Shown here: positions 39,592 to 52,200 of the stretch, piece after piece
Layout: every line of letters begins with the position of its first letter
How positions within the stretch are numbered: position 1 is the stretch's first letter
NCBI GenBank assembly: GCA_035582835.1
Contig: JAYKAV010000411.1
Span: 952,843 to 1,016,842, forward strand
DNA: 64,000 nucleotides
Reading direction: 5' to 3'
Source of the DNA: Phoebastria nigripes
Lineage: Eukaryota; Chordata; Aves; Procellariiformes; Diomedeidae
Notes under the pieces: generated by a model
What the model saw: the letters and a program-made list of their open reading frames with translations, nothing else
Told to the model about the DNA's origin: nothing
The model's database searches: none
Program-made: the position numbers and the translations under genes

Positions 39592-40620
39592 GGTGAACAA
39601 TTGGATGACAGGTAGGGCTCAAGGAGTTATAGTAAATGGGGTTACATCAGGCTGGTGGCCAGTCACCTGGGTTCCCCAGGGCCCAATTTTAGGGCCAGTG
39701 CTGTTTAATGTTTTTATAAATGATCCAGACTCAGGAATCAAATGTACATTAAGTAAGTTTGCCAATGATACTAAATTAGGAGGAGCTGTGGACTCCCTCG
39801 AAGGTAGAGAGGCCTTACAGAGAGACCTGGATAGACTAGAGAGCTGGGCAGTCACCAACCGTATGAAATCTAACAAGAGCAAGTGCTGGATTCTCCACCT
39901 GGGATGGGGTAGTCCTGGTTATACACACAGTCTGGGGGACAAGAAGCTGGAGAGCAGTCCCGTGGAAAGAGATCTGGGGGTTTGGGTTGATGGCAAGTTG
40001 AATGAGTCAACAGTGTGCCCTGGCAGCCAAAAGGGCCAACTGTGTCCTGGGGTGCATCAAGCACAGCATAGCTAGCCGGTCGAGGGAGGTGATTATCCCA
40101 CTCTAGACTGCATTGGTACGGCCCCACCTCAAGTGCTGTGTGCAGTTTTGGGCGCCTTATTATAGGAAGGACATCAAACTATTAGAGTGTTTCCAGAGGA
40201 GGGCAACCAAGATGGTGAAAGGTCTCAAGGGCAAGATGTATGAGCAGTGGCAAAACACTTGGTTTGTTCAGCTTAGAGAAGAGAAGGCTGAGGGGTGACC
40301 TCATCACAGTCTATAACTTCCTCAAGGGGGGCAGCAGAGGGGGAGGTGCTGATCTCCTCTCTCTGGTGACCAGCGACAGGACACGAGGAAATGGAATGAA
40401 GCTGCATCAGGCGAAGTTCAGATTGGACATTAGGAAAAAGTTCTTCACTGAGAGGGTGGTCGGTTGCTGCAACAGGCTCCCCCGGGAAGTGGTCATGGCA
40501 CCAAGCATGTCAGAGTTCAAGAAGATTCTGGACGACAGAGTCATATGGTTTAGTTTTAGGTATTCCTGCAAGGAGCAGGGAGTTGGACTCGATGATCCTT
40601 ATGGGTCCCTTCCATTCTAT
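39592..40620 (+). mobile_element. CR1 LINE, inner (younger) copy inserted in the outer CR1
   Basis: A second, better preserved CR1 of a different 3' type lies in the same orientation inside the first. It starts within the reverse transcriptase coding region and extends through the polymerase core, the conserved C-terminal coding part and a short 3' tail. The tail reads 'gttggactcgatgatcctt' then 'gggtcccttcc' and ends with a single 'attctat'. I associate this tail with the avian CR1-J type. The flanks share 'tgatg' (39587-39591 and 40620-40624), a possible 5-base target-site duplication. The element is 5'-truncated and its frames are broken, so it cannot move by itself. Confidence 0.93.
39593..40560 (+). 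pseudogene. Broken CR1 reverse transcriptase (C-terminal part)
   Basis: This is the coding remnant inside the inner CR1. The first open stretch (39593-40075, about 160 codons) shows the 'PQGPILGPVLFNVFINDPDS' block, typical of CR1 reverse transcriptase between palm motifs. It is followed by 'LSKFANDTKLGGAVDSLEGR' with the polymerase box. The expected FADD box reads FAND (39758-39769), so the second catalytic-type aspartate position has become asparagine. Near 40005 a frameshift moves the ORF. An in-frame stop follows at about 40105, and a further shift at about 40240 leads into '[18 protein letters not shown]' and '[20 protein letters not shown]'. The N-terminal endonuclease is absent through 5' truncation. 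It is a dead fragment, and no host function is suggested. Confidence 0.9.
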
Positions 40621-40695
40621 GATGAGCAGCGGGTTGGATCAGATGACCTCCAGAGGTGCCTTCCAACCTCAACCATTCTGTGACTCTGTGATTCT
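40621..40695 (+). mobile_element. CR1 LINE, outer copy, right part (3' terminus)
   Basis: Directly after the inner element ends, the sequence resumes with 'gagcagcgggttggatcag' and 'atgacctccagaggtgcc', then 'ttccaacctcaacc'. It finishes with the octamer series attctgtg / actctgtg / attct. This is the normal continuation of the block interrupted at 39591, so the two parts belong to one older insertion. The octamer repeat marks the true 3' end of the element. Confidence 0.92.
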
Positions 40696-43600
40696 ACCAC
40701 AATGCGCAACTTATCTAAGCCATACTACTTAAGTATGCAATTGTGTAACAAGGGAAATACTTTAACCTAATCTACACATTTACTTCCCCTCAAGAAGGAC
40801 CGTATCTTCTCCAACACAAAAATTACTATGTGGCACTTATATATCCTGCTTTGTAGGCAAGAGTCATGTTTCCTTTCATTTTTTAATGTTTTTAATATAC
40901 ATATATATATATAAATTCATATGAAAACCATATACACAGCCTCAATATAGAAAAATGCATGGTTTCATGGAAAATGATAAAGTGAGCAACACATTGTGTG
41001 CTTTTCAGACACACAGAGAAGCAGGATAGAGTGAGACAGTCATCGAACAAAGCCTAACATTACTGTCTTCATATACCTTTCTGTTGGATGCAGATATCTA
41101 TAGCTAATTACAACCACCACGTGATATTTACAGACAGAGACAGCGTAAAGGTCCCAACTCCTCCATCAAGCTCAGCAGAAAAGAGATTACTTTATCTGCG
41201 TTGGTCTTTGGAAAAGGCTCAGCTCTAGGCGTAGAATAAAGAAAAAGGCAAAATTAAGGTTGGCCATGATGATAGAATGAAGACGACAAGAAGATATATG
41301 AGGCAAACATTTGGAACAGTGTAACACAAATATATTTTTAGTAAAATCTATAAGGTTTCAAGAGACCTTTCTACTTCACTTGCTGTAGAGCCTAAGCCTA
41401 AATGAAAAACAAACAAACAAAAAACCCCCCACAACAAAAGCCAAAACCATTTCCTAATCTACCTCTGTAAGGCAACAAGTATTACAGAGTCTGAATATGT
41501 GAAAACTCCATGCGACTACACATGCAAACCTGTTTTCTTGGATGAAAATCTAGTAACGGAATTTAGCAAACATCAAGGAAGCAGGGAATAAACAATCTAA
41601 ATAATGGACTTTTTCTAACTGAAAACAGAGATGAGAGAATTGATTCAAGTGGAACAGAAAAGATATATTAAAATATGCTCAGTTTGTATTTAATCTGATT
41701 TTCTTATTGTTTGGCTCATTTTAAGTAATTTAAAATAGTTACTAAAACTAATTAGTTTTAACAATTTTAAACACAATATTTTAATATTTCCAAAAACAAT
41801 TCTGGGAAAGGTACATTGGATTATACCATTCATTAAACTCAACAAGAATAATCTAATAGGTCCCTCAGAAACCTAATTTTTCAATGGGATTCATATTTAT
41901 CAGGAAAAAAAAATCATTTACCTTCATGCAAAATTATATATCTTTCTGCCCTTTCTGAAATGAAGACGATCAAAGTCTTTCACACCCAAGAAAGTTACAA
42001 GAAATGTTCTTTGACACAATGCTCTTTAGAAGAAATATGCATTTGTCAGAGCCACTATTTTCAGTTTGGGATCAATCACGTTCAATCTGTTTTAATACAG
42101 ACAGCTGCCACCGTTCACAAAAGTCAGTATTTTCTAGAAAACGCCATATTGCTGTATTCATGCATGTCTTTATACACACAGACACTTGCTTGTGGGGAAA
42201 CGTGTAATTTTTCAGATATCACCAAATGGAGTCATGGCATTAAAAAAAAAAAAAAGTATTCATGAATATGGCCAAATAAACAGAAGTGGTTGGGGACTTA
42301 GTACACAGAGACTTTAACAGAGGAGTGAGAAATGGAGATTTCAAATCAATTGGTTGATTGATTAGGAAGATCCCTAATCAGTAGCTTCCACTGGAATTGA
42401 ACCTTAGCCACCTGACAAATTTAAGATTAATGCAATCTATAAGTAAGGAATCCAGAGAGAACAGACCTCGCTCCTAGAGCTGACGTGTATGAAACTCACT
42501 GAAAGAATCATTACAGAAGTTTTCAACATAATGGTGTCTCTGGATCTGCCCATGAGAAGGGGCATGATAATAGTAAATACTTATCTTTGAAGACCGATTA
42601 ATATATTTCACAGCCACTATCATCCATGGGTTGCTTCATATACACTAATGTATTTTGATGTCCCATGTTTTCAAAAAAGGCTTCCAAACACACAATGTAA
42701 AGCTTCCGCATTTCTTGATAAAACTGTAGGTATCATGGATGCTCAGACATTTCAGCTGTTCAGGTATTCAAATTTCATTATTGTGCACCAAAAATGTGAT
42801 TAACACATGGAAGTTCAGTGTGGCAATCCTGTCACAGAATAAGGGAAATTTTACAGAACAGATGGTATTTTCAGCGTTATGCTAGTTCCTTATTTAAATA
42901 TTGTTTGGCATCTATATCCTATTGAAACTGGCATAGTACCTAGTGAGGGAGGCATGCTGCCATCTCAACATATGGGTACAAATGTTGGTTGGTAAGAGAG
43001 GGTAAACAAATCCTATGGGCTTACTGAGGGCAGGATTCCTAAAAGAAATGTTACAATTACTCTTCTTTGATCATTCATATTATGGTGACAGCAATGAGAC
43101 TTTTTTTTTCAGAAATTGAATAAACAGCCTTTAATAATGATAATTAAATTTGGAGGTTTGGATTTACATTAAAATTAAGCTTAAACTTAACTAACTGAAA
43201 AACATGACAAAAAAAGATTAAAGCTGCTAAAGCTGTACAAGTCTTTTTGCTCTCCTTCTCTTAAAAAGTAAGTATTAAAATTGGTCCTATTCTGATTTCA
43301 ATTCTACTGTAAATTAAAAGCAAGATCAAAAGAAAGGTAGATTAGTAGTGACTCTCCAAATTATAATGAAATTTCATCAATTTAAGAAAATCAACCGAAA
43401 TGAACCAACTTTAATTCTTCACAAAGTATGGGTCATACCTTGCAAGAGATCCCTATATAGATGCTGTTGTCTTGTATGGACTAGAATAAAATCTGAAGCA
43501 CAAAATACTAAGGAACAGTTGCAGCCTATGAAGATAGTTACTAATTCTAGCATGGTGAATTCACAGGCCTGGGGAGAAAATGAATTTGAAGTACTCTTCA

Positions 43601-44264
43601 CAAAATTCATTCTTTAATGCCTGTTAATTTTTGCATGTAAGAAGACACAGCTTCAAAGGAGCAAATCTTAAGCAAAATTATGCTATCATGAATTGTAAAC
43701 TTTCAAGGGATTAAAATATTTGAAGTTATTTAAGGTTTAGTTATACATGGCGCAATTCAAAAAGTTTACAAAGCCAGTGGCCTGAATGTCAGCTTAAAAA
43801 TATTTCCTAGTAAAAAGGCAAGAAATTAATAATGTTTAGTAATGTTAGAGTTCTCTAAGATTAATTTATTGAAATACTGCCAATATAATGTATGTAAGAA
43901 ATATGGGTGAAACTGCTAATGAAATACTAAGATTATTCATAAAGCTGATGTAAGCTATCTTTTCCTGTATCAGTGTTAAAGTTAGATGCAGGCTTCCTAT
44001 CATTTTAAGCTACAAAAGCCTTGTTCACTCATTTTAATATAATTTATTACATCATATCTAATCCTTTCAGAGTAACTTTCTTCCTGAACAATTCAGAACC
44101 CTGATGTACTGTCAGGTGCATGGAGCTGATGAAGTAATATGTTTTTTCTACCTCTAATTTCTCATACTTCTATTAGCAGTTCTATTTCATGTTATAACTG
44201 CAGGTTGGCATTCAGGAAGGCATTCTGTATAGCAATGCATCATCTCAATCCAGAAGGAAAAATG

Positions 44265-44305
<41 letters not shown>

Positions 44306-44492
44306 CAAAGACAAAGGTTCAACCCATCTTGTCATTCATCTATGTAGCAAGACATAGCTGTGAAATACAATTCCAATCATGTATTTGTAACTTTAAAAAA
44401 AAAATCTAATCACGCAATACTCTGAACAAAAGCAAGACACATCTTGAAGTTAATGGGTAATACTGTATACAATACAGACCTTTCTAGAGGGT
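40696..44492. other. No gene seen; AT-rich unassigned DNA
   Basis: A short (AT)n tract lies near 40897-40912, an A/C-rich stretch near 41405-41432 and the A39 run at 44265. No coding evidence. Confidence 0.65.
44265..44303 (+). repeat. A39 homopolymer
   Basis: Thirty-nine A in a row, followed by gacaaagacaaagg. This is the longest homopolymer in the window. No retrocopy of a known gene is recognisable upstream, so I list it as simple sequence, though it could be the tail of an unrecognised retroelement. Confidence 0.95.
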
Positions 44493-44985
44493 TAGATTTC
44501 TGGATATATTTTTTAAGAAGTCAGTTATCTGTGGTTTAGCCTCATGTCACAGCCATTCCAGTTACTAGAGAAAACTTTAAATAAGGATTTCATGTACTAC
44601 CTACCCATGTAACCTTCCAGGTCATTCAGTCAACTGCGTGTCAGATGTCAGCTGCTGCATTGGTCAATTACAGGCACTTGAATATCGTGTCTGCCACTTG
44701 CTGAAGATGTCAGAATTCTCAGAGACTTCACAATGTCACAAAGTTCACAATTTCAGCATATATCTAATGTTGTCTTTCCATGAAAATTATCACACACAAA
44801 GACACTCTTTCTTTACAAAGATTTCTTAAGTGGCACGTGGGTTTTAGCCGCTCTGGGTGTTACATTACGCTACATGTCTGGATGTTACATTACGCTAAAT
44901 TAACAAGGAGAGTATACTTTGATTATTTTTTTGAAGAAAGGTGCTTCAAATAATAATGAGATGAAATTGTAAAACCTTTACAGAT
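44493..44985 (+). repeat. Direct duplication, copy A
   Basis: The left block 'tagatttctggat' ... 'agtcagttat' ... 'cctcatgtcacagccatt' (44493-44560) recurs at 45621-45690. The right block 'ctttccatgaaaatt' ... 'gctaaattaaca' ... 'gtatacttt' ... 'cag' (about 44772-44983) recurs at about 46013-46205. The middle parts are hardly alignable by eye. Copy A alone carries a 15-base word repeated with period 25 (44858-44897). Confidence 0.75.
44858..44897 (+). repeat. Micro-duplication tgttacattacgcta (x2, period 25)
   Basis: The 15-base word occurs at 44858-44872 and 44883-44897. Copy B of the surrounding duplication has a single diverged version (accacattatccta type at about 46104), so the doubling happened after the larger duplication. 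Confidence 0.85.
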
Positions 44986-45011
44986 GAAGTAAGGATGAAG
45001 TAAGGATGAAG
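44983..45011 (+). repeat. 11-base tandem repeat, 2.6 copies
   Basis: gatgaagtaag is repeated twice and followed by gatgaag. It sits exactly at the right end of duplication copy A. Confidence 0.9.
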
Positions 45012-45620
45012 GAGGAGCAGTATGTTGTTGAAAATGTATGTTTAATTTTAATTTTTATAAATTTTCACCACCTTGTTTGTGCTATAGGATTTTAACACTT
45101 GACCCCACTTGCCTTTTCCATGACTGCTCCATCTTGTCTATTTCACATCTAAGATCAGTGAACACATTAGGCAAAATTATTGCCTAGCATTTCCTTCCTC
45201 TGACACTTTCCAAATCACAGTCTTCCATCTTGACCACACTGAAGTGATTTGCACTAGTTTCCAGCAACCTTCCTGCCAAAGCTTAAACCCAACACTCTTT
45301 TCTCAACCTTTTTAACTTGCCAGTCACACTCAACACCAAACACCACAATCCCTTAAAAATCTTTTTCCCTGTCAGCTTTTGCGAGTTAGCTCTCTACTAC
45401 TCCTTTTCTTACCACACTAATTACTCTTCTATTTTGTAAAGTATCCTCCTCAGTGTCCTCCTAACTTTTGGAGGAATTTAACAGTAGTCCATCTCAGCCC
45501 CTCATTTTATCCTATGTGCTTAGAACCTGGACAACAACATTCACTGACACAAACTTAATTATCATCCCTACGCAGCTATACCATACACCTATTCGTCTAC
45601 TTGCCTCCCTTTTTTCCAAG

Positions 45621-46205
45621 TAGATTTCTGGATTTGTCTTTCTTGAGCAGTCAGTTATAGGTAGAATAACCTCATGTCACAGCCATTACAAATCTGGTTT
45701 TGGCCAGCCATTCCAGTATCTTGCTATGGCTGCAATCCCATATGGCCTAGACAAAGACCTGGGTCTTCCTCTCCAAGCCCATTCAATCTCCCTTTCTCAG
45801 CCATGATGGACAGCACTGCCATCCTCCTGGTCTCTTGCTGTTAGTAATGGGGTACCATCTCCCCACTTGATTTACCTTCTCAGGACTCTCAGAATCAAGG
45901 AGCACCTAACTCTTACAGATTAACTCTTTATAACTTCTCTTTCAAGTGAGCTTTTCCCACCTCTCTAACACATTCTGAATTCCTTTCATATAGTGTAAGG
46001 TTTCACAATGTTTTCCTTCCATGAAAATTGCCACAAAGACGACACTTTCTGCCAACATTTCTTGTGAAGCTAGATTTTTTGTTTAGCTGCATGAGTAGCA
46101 AATGCCACATTATCCTAAATTAACACAGAGTCATAGTATACTTCAATTACTTTGTAAGGGGAAGAGTTCAAACGAATAATTAGGCCAAAACACAAGAACC
46201 TCACA
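45621..46205 (+). repeat. Direct duplication, copy B
   Basis: This is the partner of 44493-44985 in the same orientation. It is about 90 bases longer, with the extra length between the two well-matching end blocks. The element identity is unknown. About 635 bases of pyrimidine-rich DNA separate the copies. The pair could be a tandem duplication with later loss, two copies of one unknown interspersed repeat, or the decayed terminal repeats of an old retroelement. Confidence 0.72.
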
Positions 46206-49200
46206 GTGCACGTTGTTCCTCTAGTATTACATTCATAAACGTGGGAAGGGTTCACAAAGACCCTCTTCAGGGTTTACAATTTACTTGCAATTTCTGTATA
46301 TCCTCCGTGTGAATTTCATGTGACTAATTGATTTTCTTATTATGTTTAAAAAACTTGCATTTTTAATTGAAATTGTGTAAACATATGAAAACAAGGCAAA
46401 ACTACAGAATAAGCTCTTAAAGCTATAGGAGCTTTAAAAGTAGCTATAAAATATATTATGTTGTGAAGAATGAACTGATTAGAAGGCCTGAGTAAGGTCT
46501 ATGAAGAGGTAGATATCACCTCACAAAAATAGCGAGGAAAAATATAAAAAATGAAAAACCTAAAATGGCTACCAACTGCAAACAGTAGATATTATCATGC
46601 AATTTAAGAATTTCTTACTTTGTTTTCACTTGGCTCTTACTCAGACAGAATCCCCCTGAAATCAATGGGAAAATATTATCATAAATGCCAGATGAATAAT
46701 CCATGCTCAATAATTTTGCTTGCAATTCTGTTCATCCTCATTCTAGTATATCTCATTCTCAAACATAACTAGTTTTCAAAAAATACATAAATATTTTGGG
46801 GTTGACATGATATCTTCCTCCCATCTGCTCAAAATAAACTTGGAACTAAAAAAAAATCTATGACAACGTTGTGATAATAACTAATGACACTCACAGTCTT
46901 AAGGGAAGAGCTTCCTGTTTTCTCTGTTAACCAGACAAGTAAAATCCTATTACTAAATACATACTATTAAAAAATTGGAACTATCTTGTCATAAAAGAAG
47001 AGTATTAAAGAATATTATACTTGCAAAACAAAGCATTGTTTTATTAAATTATTGAAAGGTCTGAAATCAGAGGGCAACTTTTACGGCTCATTATTTTACC
47101 ATGAAACCCTTGCAATATTTGCTGGGCAAAATGATTTCTATGTCTGTATGATGCTAAACTTAAAATATCACATGAAACCATGCACTGATGTGCACTTACG
47201 TTTGTCTTTGACAGTAGATTTTATAGCTACAAACATCTTACTTTGGTATGATACAATAAGCTAAGGAAGTCTGTAATTCCAAAGATAATATGCAAAATTG
47301 AATATATTAATGAATACTCAGATTTTGCCACCAAACGAGTGATGAAATGAATATAGCTTTCCTGAACCATAAGATTCTAGTCAATCTAGACAAGGACATG
47401 TCTGTATAAGAACTTAATTCAAACTAACTGAAGGTGTGAAATTAAGGTACATGACTTAAAACACATCTAAGCCCTTCTGCAGACACTCTTCCTAAGAAGC
47501 TGAATGACTTTAACTTACAAACTAAAGCAAACTATAACTAGTCCATTTCTGAATACAAGTAAGTACAATGGAATTTAGTACACTGTAACTAATGCAGTTA
47601 AAATTTACATCTTCATTTGACTGACNTGCCACAGAGACTATCCATACTGTTCAACACTTCTTTAGAGAGAGTACTATACAGAGTTTTTTCATGGGACAAA
47701 TACATGGCAACACAGTGCAAGATTTCTGCCTCTTCTTGCAAGCAGATGCACACTTGATACATACCACAATGCTGGCAAAGACATAAGAACATACCTATGA
47801 AGAATATTGCACTCACATAGATGCAGCACATAAAGAAAACGTTTTAAATTGCTGAAGATACTTGATCACTTAGTGACTACTAGAATTGTCCTGCAGATAA
47901 GCAAGTCCCTAGTCTAAGTTTATGGGCTACTGAACTCCTACTTTTAGCAGGAGATGTTTACTGAAAAAAGTTACGACATGCCAAAAAAGGAATTACATGC
48001 TCCAGATACTAATACATTAATATAAGTCTAAAAATGTTTCCTGTGAAATAGAATTAGCAGTAAATCACAGTATTTGGCATGACTAGCAAGAAAATTCAAA
48101 ATACAAATAGACACTGAGTACGTACAAGGGCACATGCAAAAGTGCACTTCTTAATTGCATCTTCTTAAACCCATCTATAAGCAAAAGAACTCAAAAACTA
48201 AAAGAAAAGCCAAGGCATAGCAACTCTAAATTTAAGAAGGAAAACTAGTTTGCATGCTCCAAAATCAGACATTTTGCCCAGAGAAGCAAAAGTGAACATC
48301 TTAAAATTTTGAAAGTAACACAAACCCTCATCTCAATCAAGCATTTGTATTTAGAAATATTTGCCATGCATAAGTACTCTTGATCCACAGCATTATAGAG
48401 TTAACTGAGACTCCTACTGACTTCAAGAACCATTAGAACAGTTTATACATTACCAAAGAATGACTACTAAAATTCAGTTTATATCTTACAGCTTATGAAC
48501 ATGCATCATCTGCTGAAGTCTGTCTCTAATTTACAAAAGACAAAGCAGGATTCCAATATTAATATTGACACAGTTTTTACTCCTATGAGATGAGTAAATA
48601 TTAATTATTAAATTAACAAAGTTGTCTGAATATGGAACATCTCGGCACTTGACATAAGGAAACAACCTCTAGCCTTCCTGTTGCTTCAGGGTTCAAAGAA
48701 ATAACTCTAGAATTAGAAGTCTGAGCTGCTACAGTTTTAGCTTAGGAGAGATACCTCTGTGCAGCAACTATAGCATTTGCATCTCCAGAAGATGAGACAT
48801 GAGTGTGACATGTAATACTAACTGGCAGCAGAATTACCCTGTAAATAACGTTCAGTAAATTTACAGTGTTCAGTAAATAACATTCTGGTAAATGTAGCGT
48901 ATTCATCTGAGAGGGGCTGTTTCCAGTGATCAGTTCTTGAAAAGGTAACGGGCAGAGCATACTTTACTCATCTAGAGAAAAGAATAAATTGCTACTGTTG
49001 ACTCTGAGATACTAATAGAAGCAACTTCACACTGATAGACATTTAAAAAAAATTCTTTGTTATGATTAATGCCACAGTGACTAGCGAGTTAATTGGAATT
49101 GCCTGAAAAGGCTTTTCTCCATCATAAAACGCCTTGATCAGATGGTCAGATTCATCAACACTCAAGTTCTTCTGCAATGTATTGATTTTGAAACNTTTTT

Positions 49201-52200
49201 TTAACCAAATTGCAATCTCCTATTCCTCCACCAGGACCCTGATCCTGATGATTATTACTGCTAGTAGCAAATTTGCATGCAATACCGAATGTAACATTTG
49301 GAAACATACCATGCAAAGACAATATTCTACCATAAAGGAGCAAATATTCTGCACAAGGAGAATGCACAAAATCTATCTGGANATATGGGAAAGAAGCTTG
49401 TAAATGTGCTTTAACATATCCCAGGACAAAACTGCTCATAAAACAGCTTCCTTTATCTTAAATTACTGACAGAATCAGTGCACATCTTGAAGATAAATTA
49501 TAAATAAACTTCATACAACCATTCTGAAAGTCAAAGTCTCAGCCTCACTATTACATATGAGGAAACAACTACTATAGAACAGAAAAGAACATCAGCTTTG
49601 CTCCTTAAAGCACTGCAAAGATTGACTGGGAAGTACTACAGGAGAAGCGGTCTTCAGAAAAGGACAGGATGGCGACGCAAACTCTTACACTATGAAATGC
49701 CTCAGGATATTGCAAGATGGACACAGGGAAATTCAGAGATAAACACAGTAAAATTTTCTACCAATCATTCACAATACTTGTAGATAAAAGTGAAAGAGAA
49801 AAGGGAAATTTCATATTGAAGCAAGCTTCTTTGTACTTCACACACTGAAGACATTTTTCCAGACCAGATCACCTACTGGCATGAAAATGCAAGTATTACA
49901 ATGCTGCCAAGTTCAGCAAGGCCTGTGGTGAACTCCTCTGGTAAAGCAGTCACAGGAAACTAAGCTGCCCAAAGATGGATTCTATTTACCACATCCATAT
50001 TTTCAATGTTTCTAAAAGATTAGAAGAGAAGGTCTGGGACAGTTCCTCCTCCTTTTCAAACGTNGGAAAGCCTCATCCCCACACAATGTTCTCATAGCAA
50101 TATAGTCACCATGGTCAAGTGGAAGGGGTCTTGAGACAATGAAATTTTGGAATACTGTTTTCTTCTTTAGTATCACCACACTCACCTCCCATAAAAACCC
50201 TACACTCAGACACACGGGGAGTAAGACAGGAGAGCAAAAAGGACTTTAAATACGGATCTTTTACTTGGTCAGCCTTCTGGTGTACCATATCAACTTCAGA
50301 GAAAATTAAATGAGGAAAACATTACAACAGCCCAGGGACACTTCTCCTTAAATTTTGTGATTACATTTTAAGTGCTCTTTGTCACAGATATCATAAACTG
50401 ATTAAATCATTTCATGGCTGACCCCTACTGACTATGCTAAGTGAAAAGAGAGGGCTATTAATAACTACCCATTTCTGACAGCTGCCCAGGGGCAATGTAG
50501 CCTTTTGCAGCAATAAAATGACTCCCCAGCTCACTTACTGAATGCTAAATATTGATTCATATTATGAGTGTTGTCAAACACAGACTGCAGTTCTGAAGAT
50601 CCGTACTGGCAGGTCATCAGGAATAGCATTAGCAAATGTCAGGTCAGGAATCAAAGGGCTGCTGGACTCTTTAGGGATGAGATTTATCGATTCCATAAAA
50701 CGTGAAACAGATCAAGTACTTGTGATGATGGAAACGGTCATGGCAGAATGAGGCTGAGCCTAGCACAATGTATATCTCAGAAGAGAAGCATCACACATAA
50801 ATGTTGACCATTGAAAATAAGTTTTAAAGGTTGGGATGTCCATGACAAGGACAACCGAAGCTGCAGGCCCACAAAAGACCTTTTTAGAGCTAGAAGTCAG
50901 ACTCTGAACATGCATTTGGGCAAAGCCATATATCTAGCTTGCACACACAGGAGATCACACTGCTGGTCTTAAGGATCTGTTTAAATTAATATTGATGTTG
51001 TTCAGACCATATAAGAAGCTAATGAATACTATAATCAAAAGTTAAAAACCAATAAAACTTTAAGAGGTCTATGGCAATTAGATGTTCTGAATAAGATATG
51101 GTAATATTCTGTGTCTATGATTGTTAGAAACATGTCTTGAATTCCAAATAATGCCAAAATTATTTAAATTCTTTTATTTCACATTTTGCCACCACCAGCA
51201 GCATTTTATTTAATGAAAATATATTTCAGGACTTTATTTTCCTAAGACTGTGATTTCACACAGGCTAACATTTTAAAATTTTCCCTCAGCTAGGAAAAAA
51301 TCTGGCATCAAGGCATAGAAAGATGACTGTGGAATGTTGCAAGTGGGTTGAGGAGAGAAAAGGCAAGAAGCTTCAAGCTAAATTAAATACTGACTTTTCT
51401 TCCCTCTTTCTCCTTTCATAGCACTTTCTCTTAAGTGAAACACTAGTACTAGGTAATGATTATATCAGTTTAAAATTTGATAGAATTACTTTTAACAGAA
51501 AATCTAACTAAAAGGACAAACAATGATATATTCCATGTAGCCAGGAATCTTATTAAGGAAACAGTTGTATTCAGGGAAACCCAGTCACTGACTATTCAAA
51601 GCAATTAAGCCTATTCTAAAATTGAACACTATGATTTGGATGGAGGAAATACTATAGCAAATTCTAATCAAGTAATATCAAATTTTTTATTTTCTTTATG
51701 TTGCTTTGACCACCTTGGTCAAACAGAATATTTTTAAATGAATGAATAAATGTTCGAATATTTTGTTCAATAATGTTCAATAATTTGAAACTACTTCACC
51801 TCAGCTATACATGATTTTTTCTGTATGTTACAATTTTTTTTGTTGTAAAGTTGAAATAGACAATTTATCAATATCCAGGACACTATTAAAATAATCTCTA
51901 TAAAGAAAAATCTCCATTTAACTTTTACTTTGGATATTTGAAGGGTAATTAGGATGTCTGTAAAGAGAAAAGTGTTCCTAGCTACCTAGGGAAGGTAATA
52001 TCCCGGTATACTGTATTCCCTGCATTGTATGTTCTCTTTCACAAAATCAGAAATCAAATCACAAATCTGAATATACCATTTGATGCTTACATAGGGCACA
52101 AGAACTCAATAAAAGATGATAATTACAAATAATAGACTTGAAAATGAATAGCTTCAACAAACCACAATTTGATATAAAAGAGATAAACACTGATGATTTA

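Noticed and set aside
39310..39882. Minus-strand open frames of 87-96 codons within the CR1 pair
   Set aside because: These are antisense shadows of the CR1 reverse transcriptase region.
40897..40912. TATA-like AT repeat as a promoter
   Set aside because: A plain (AT)n microsatellite 200 bases past the CR1 end, with no nearby transcript evidence.
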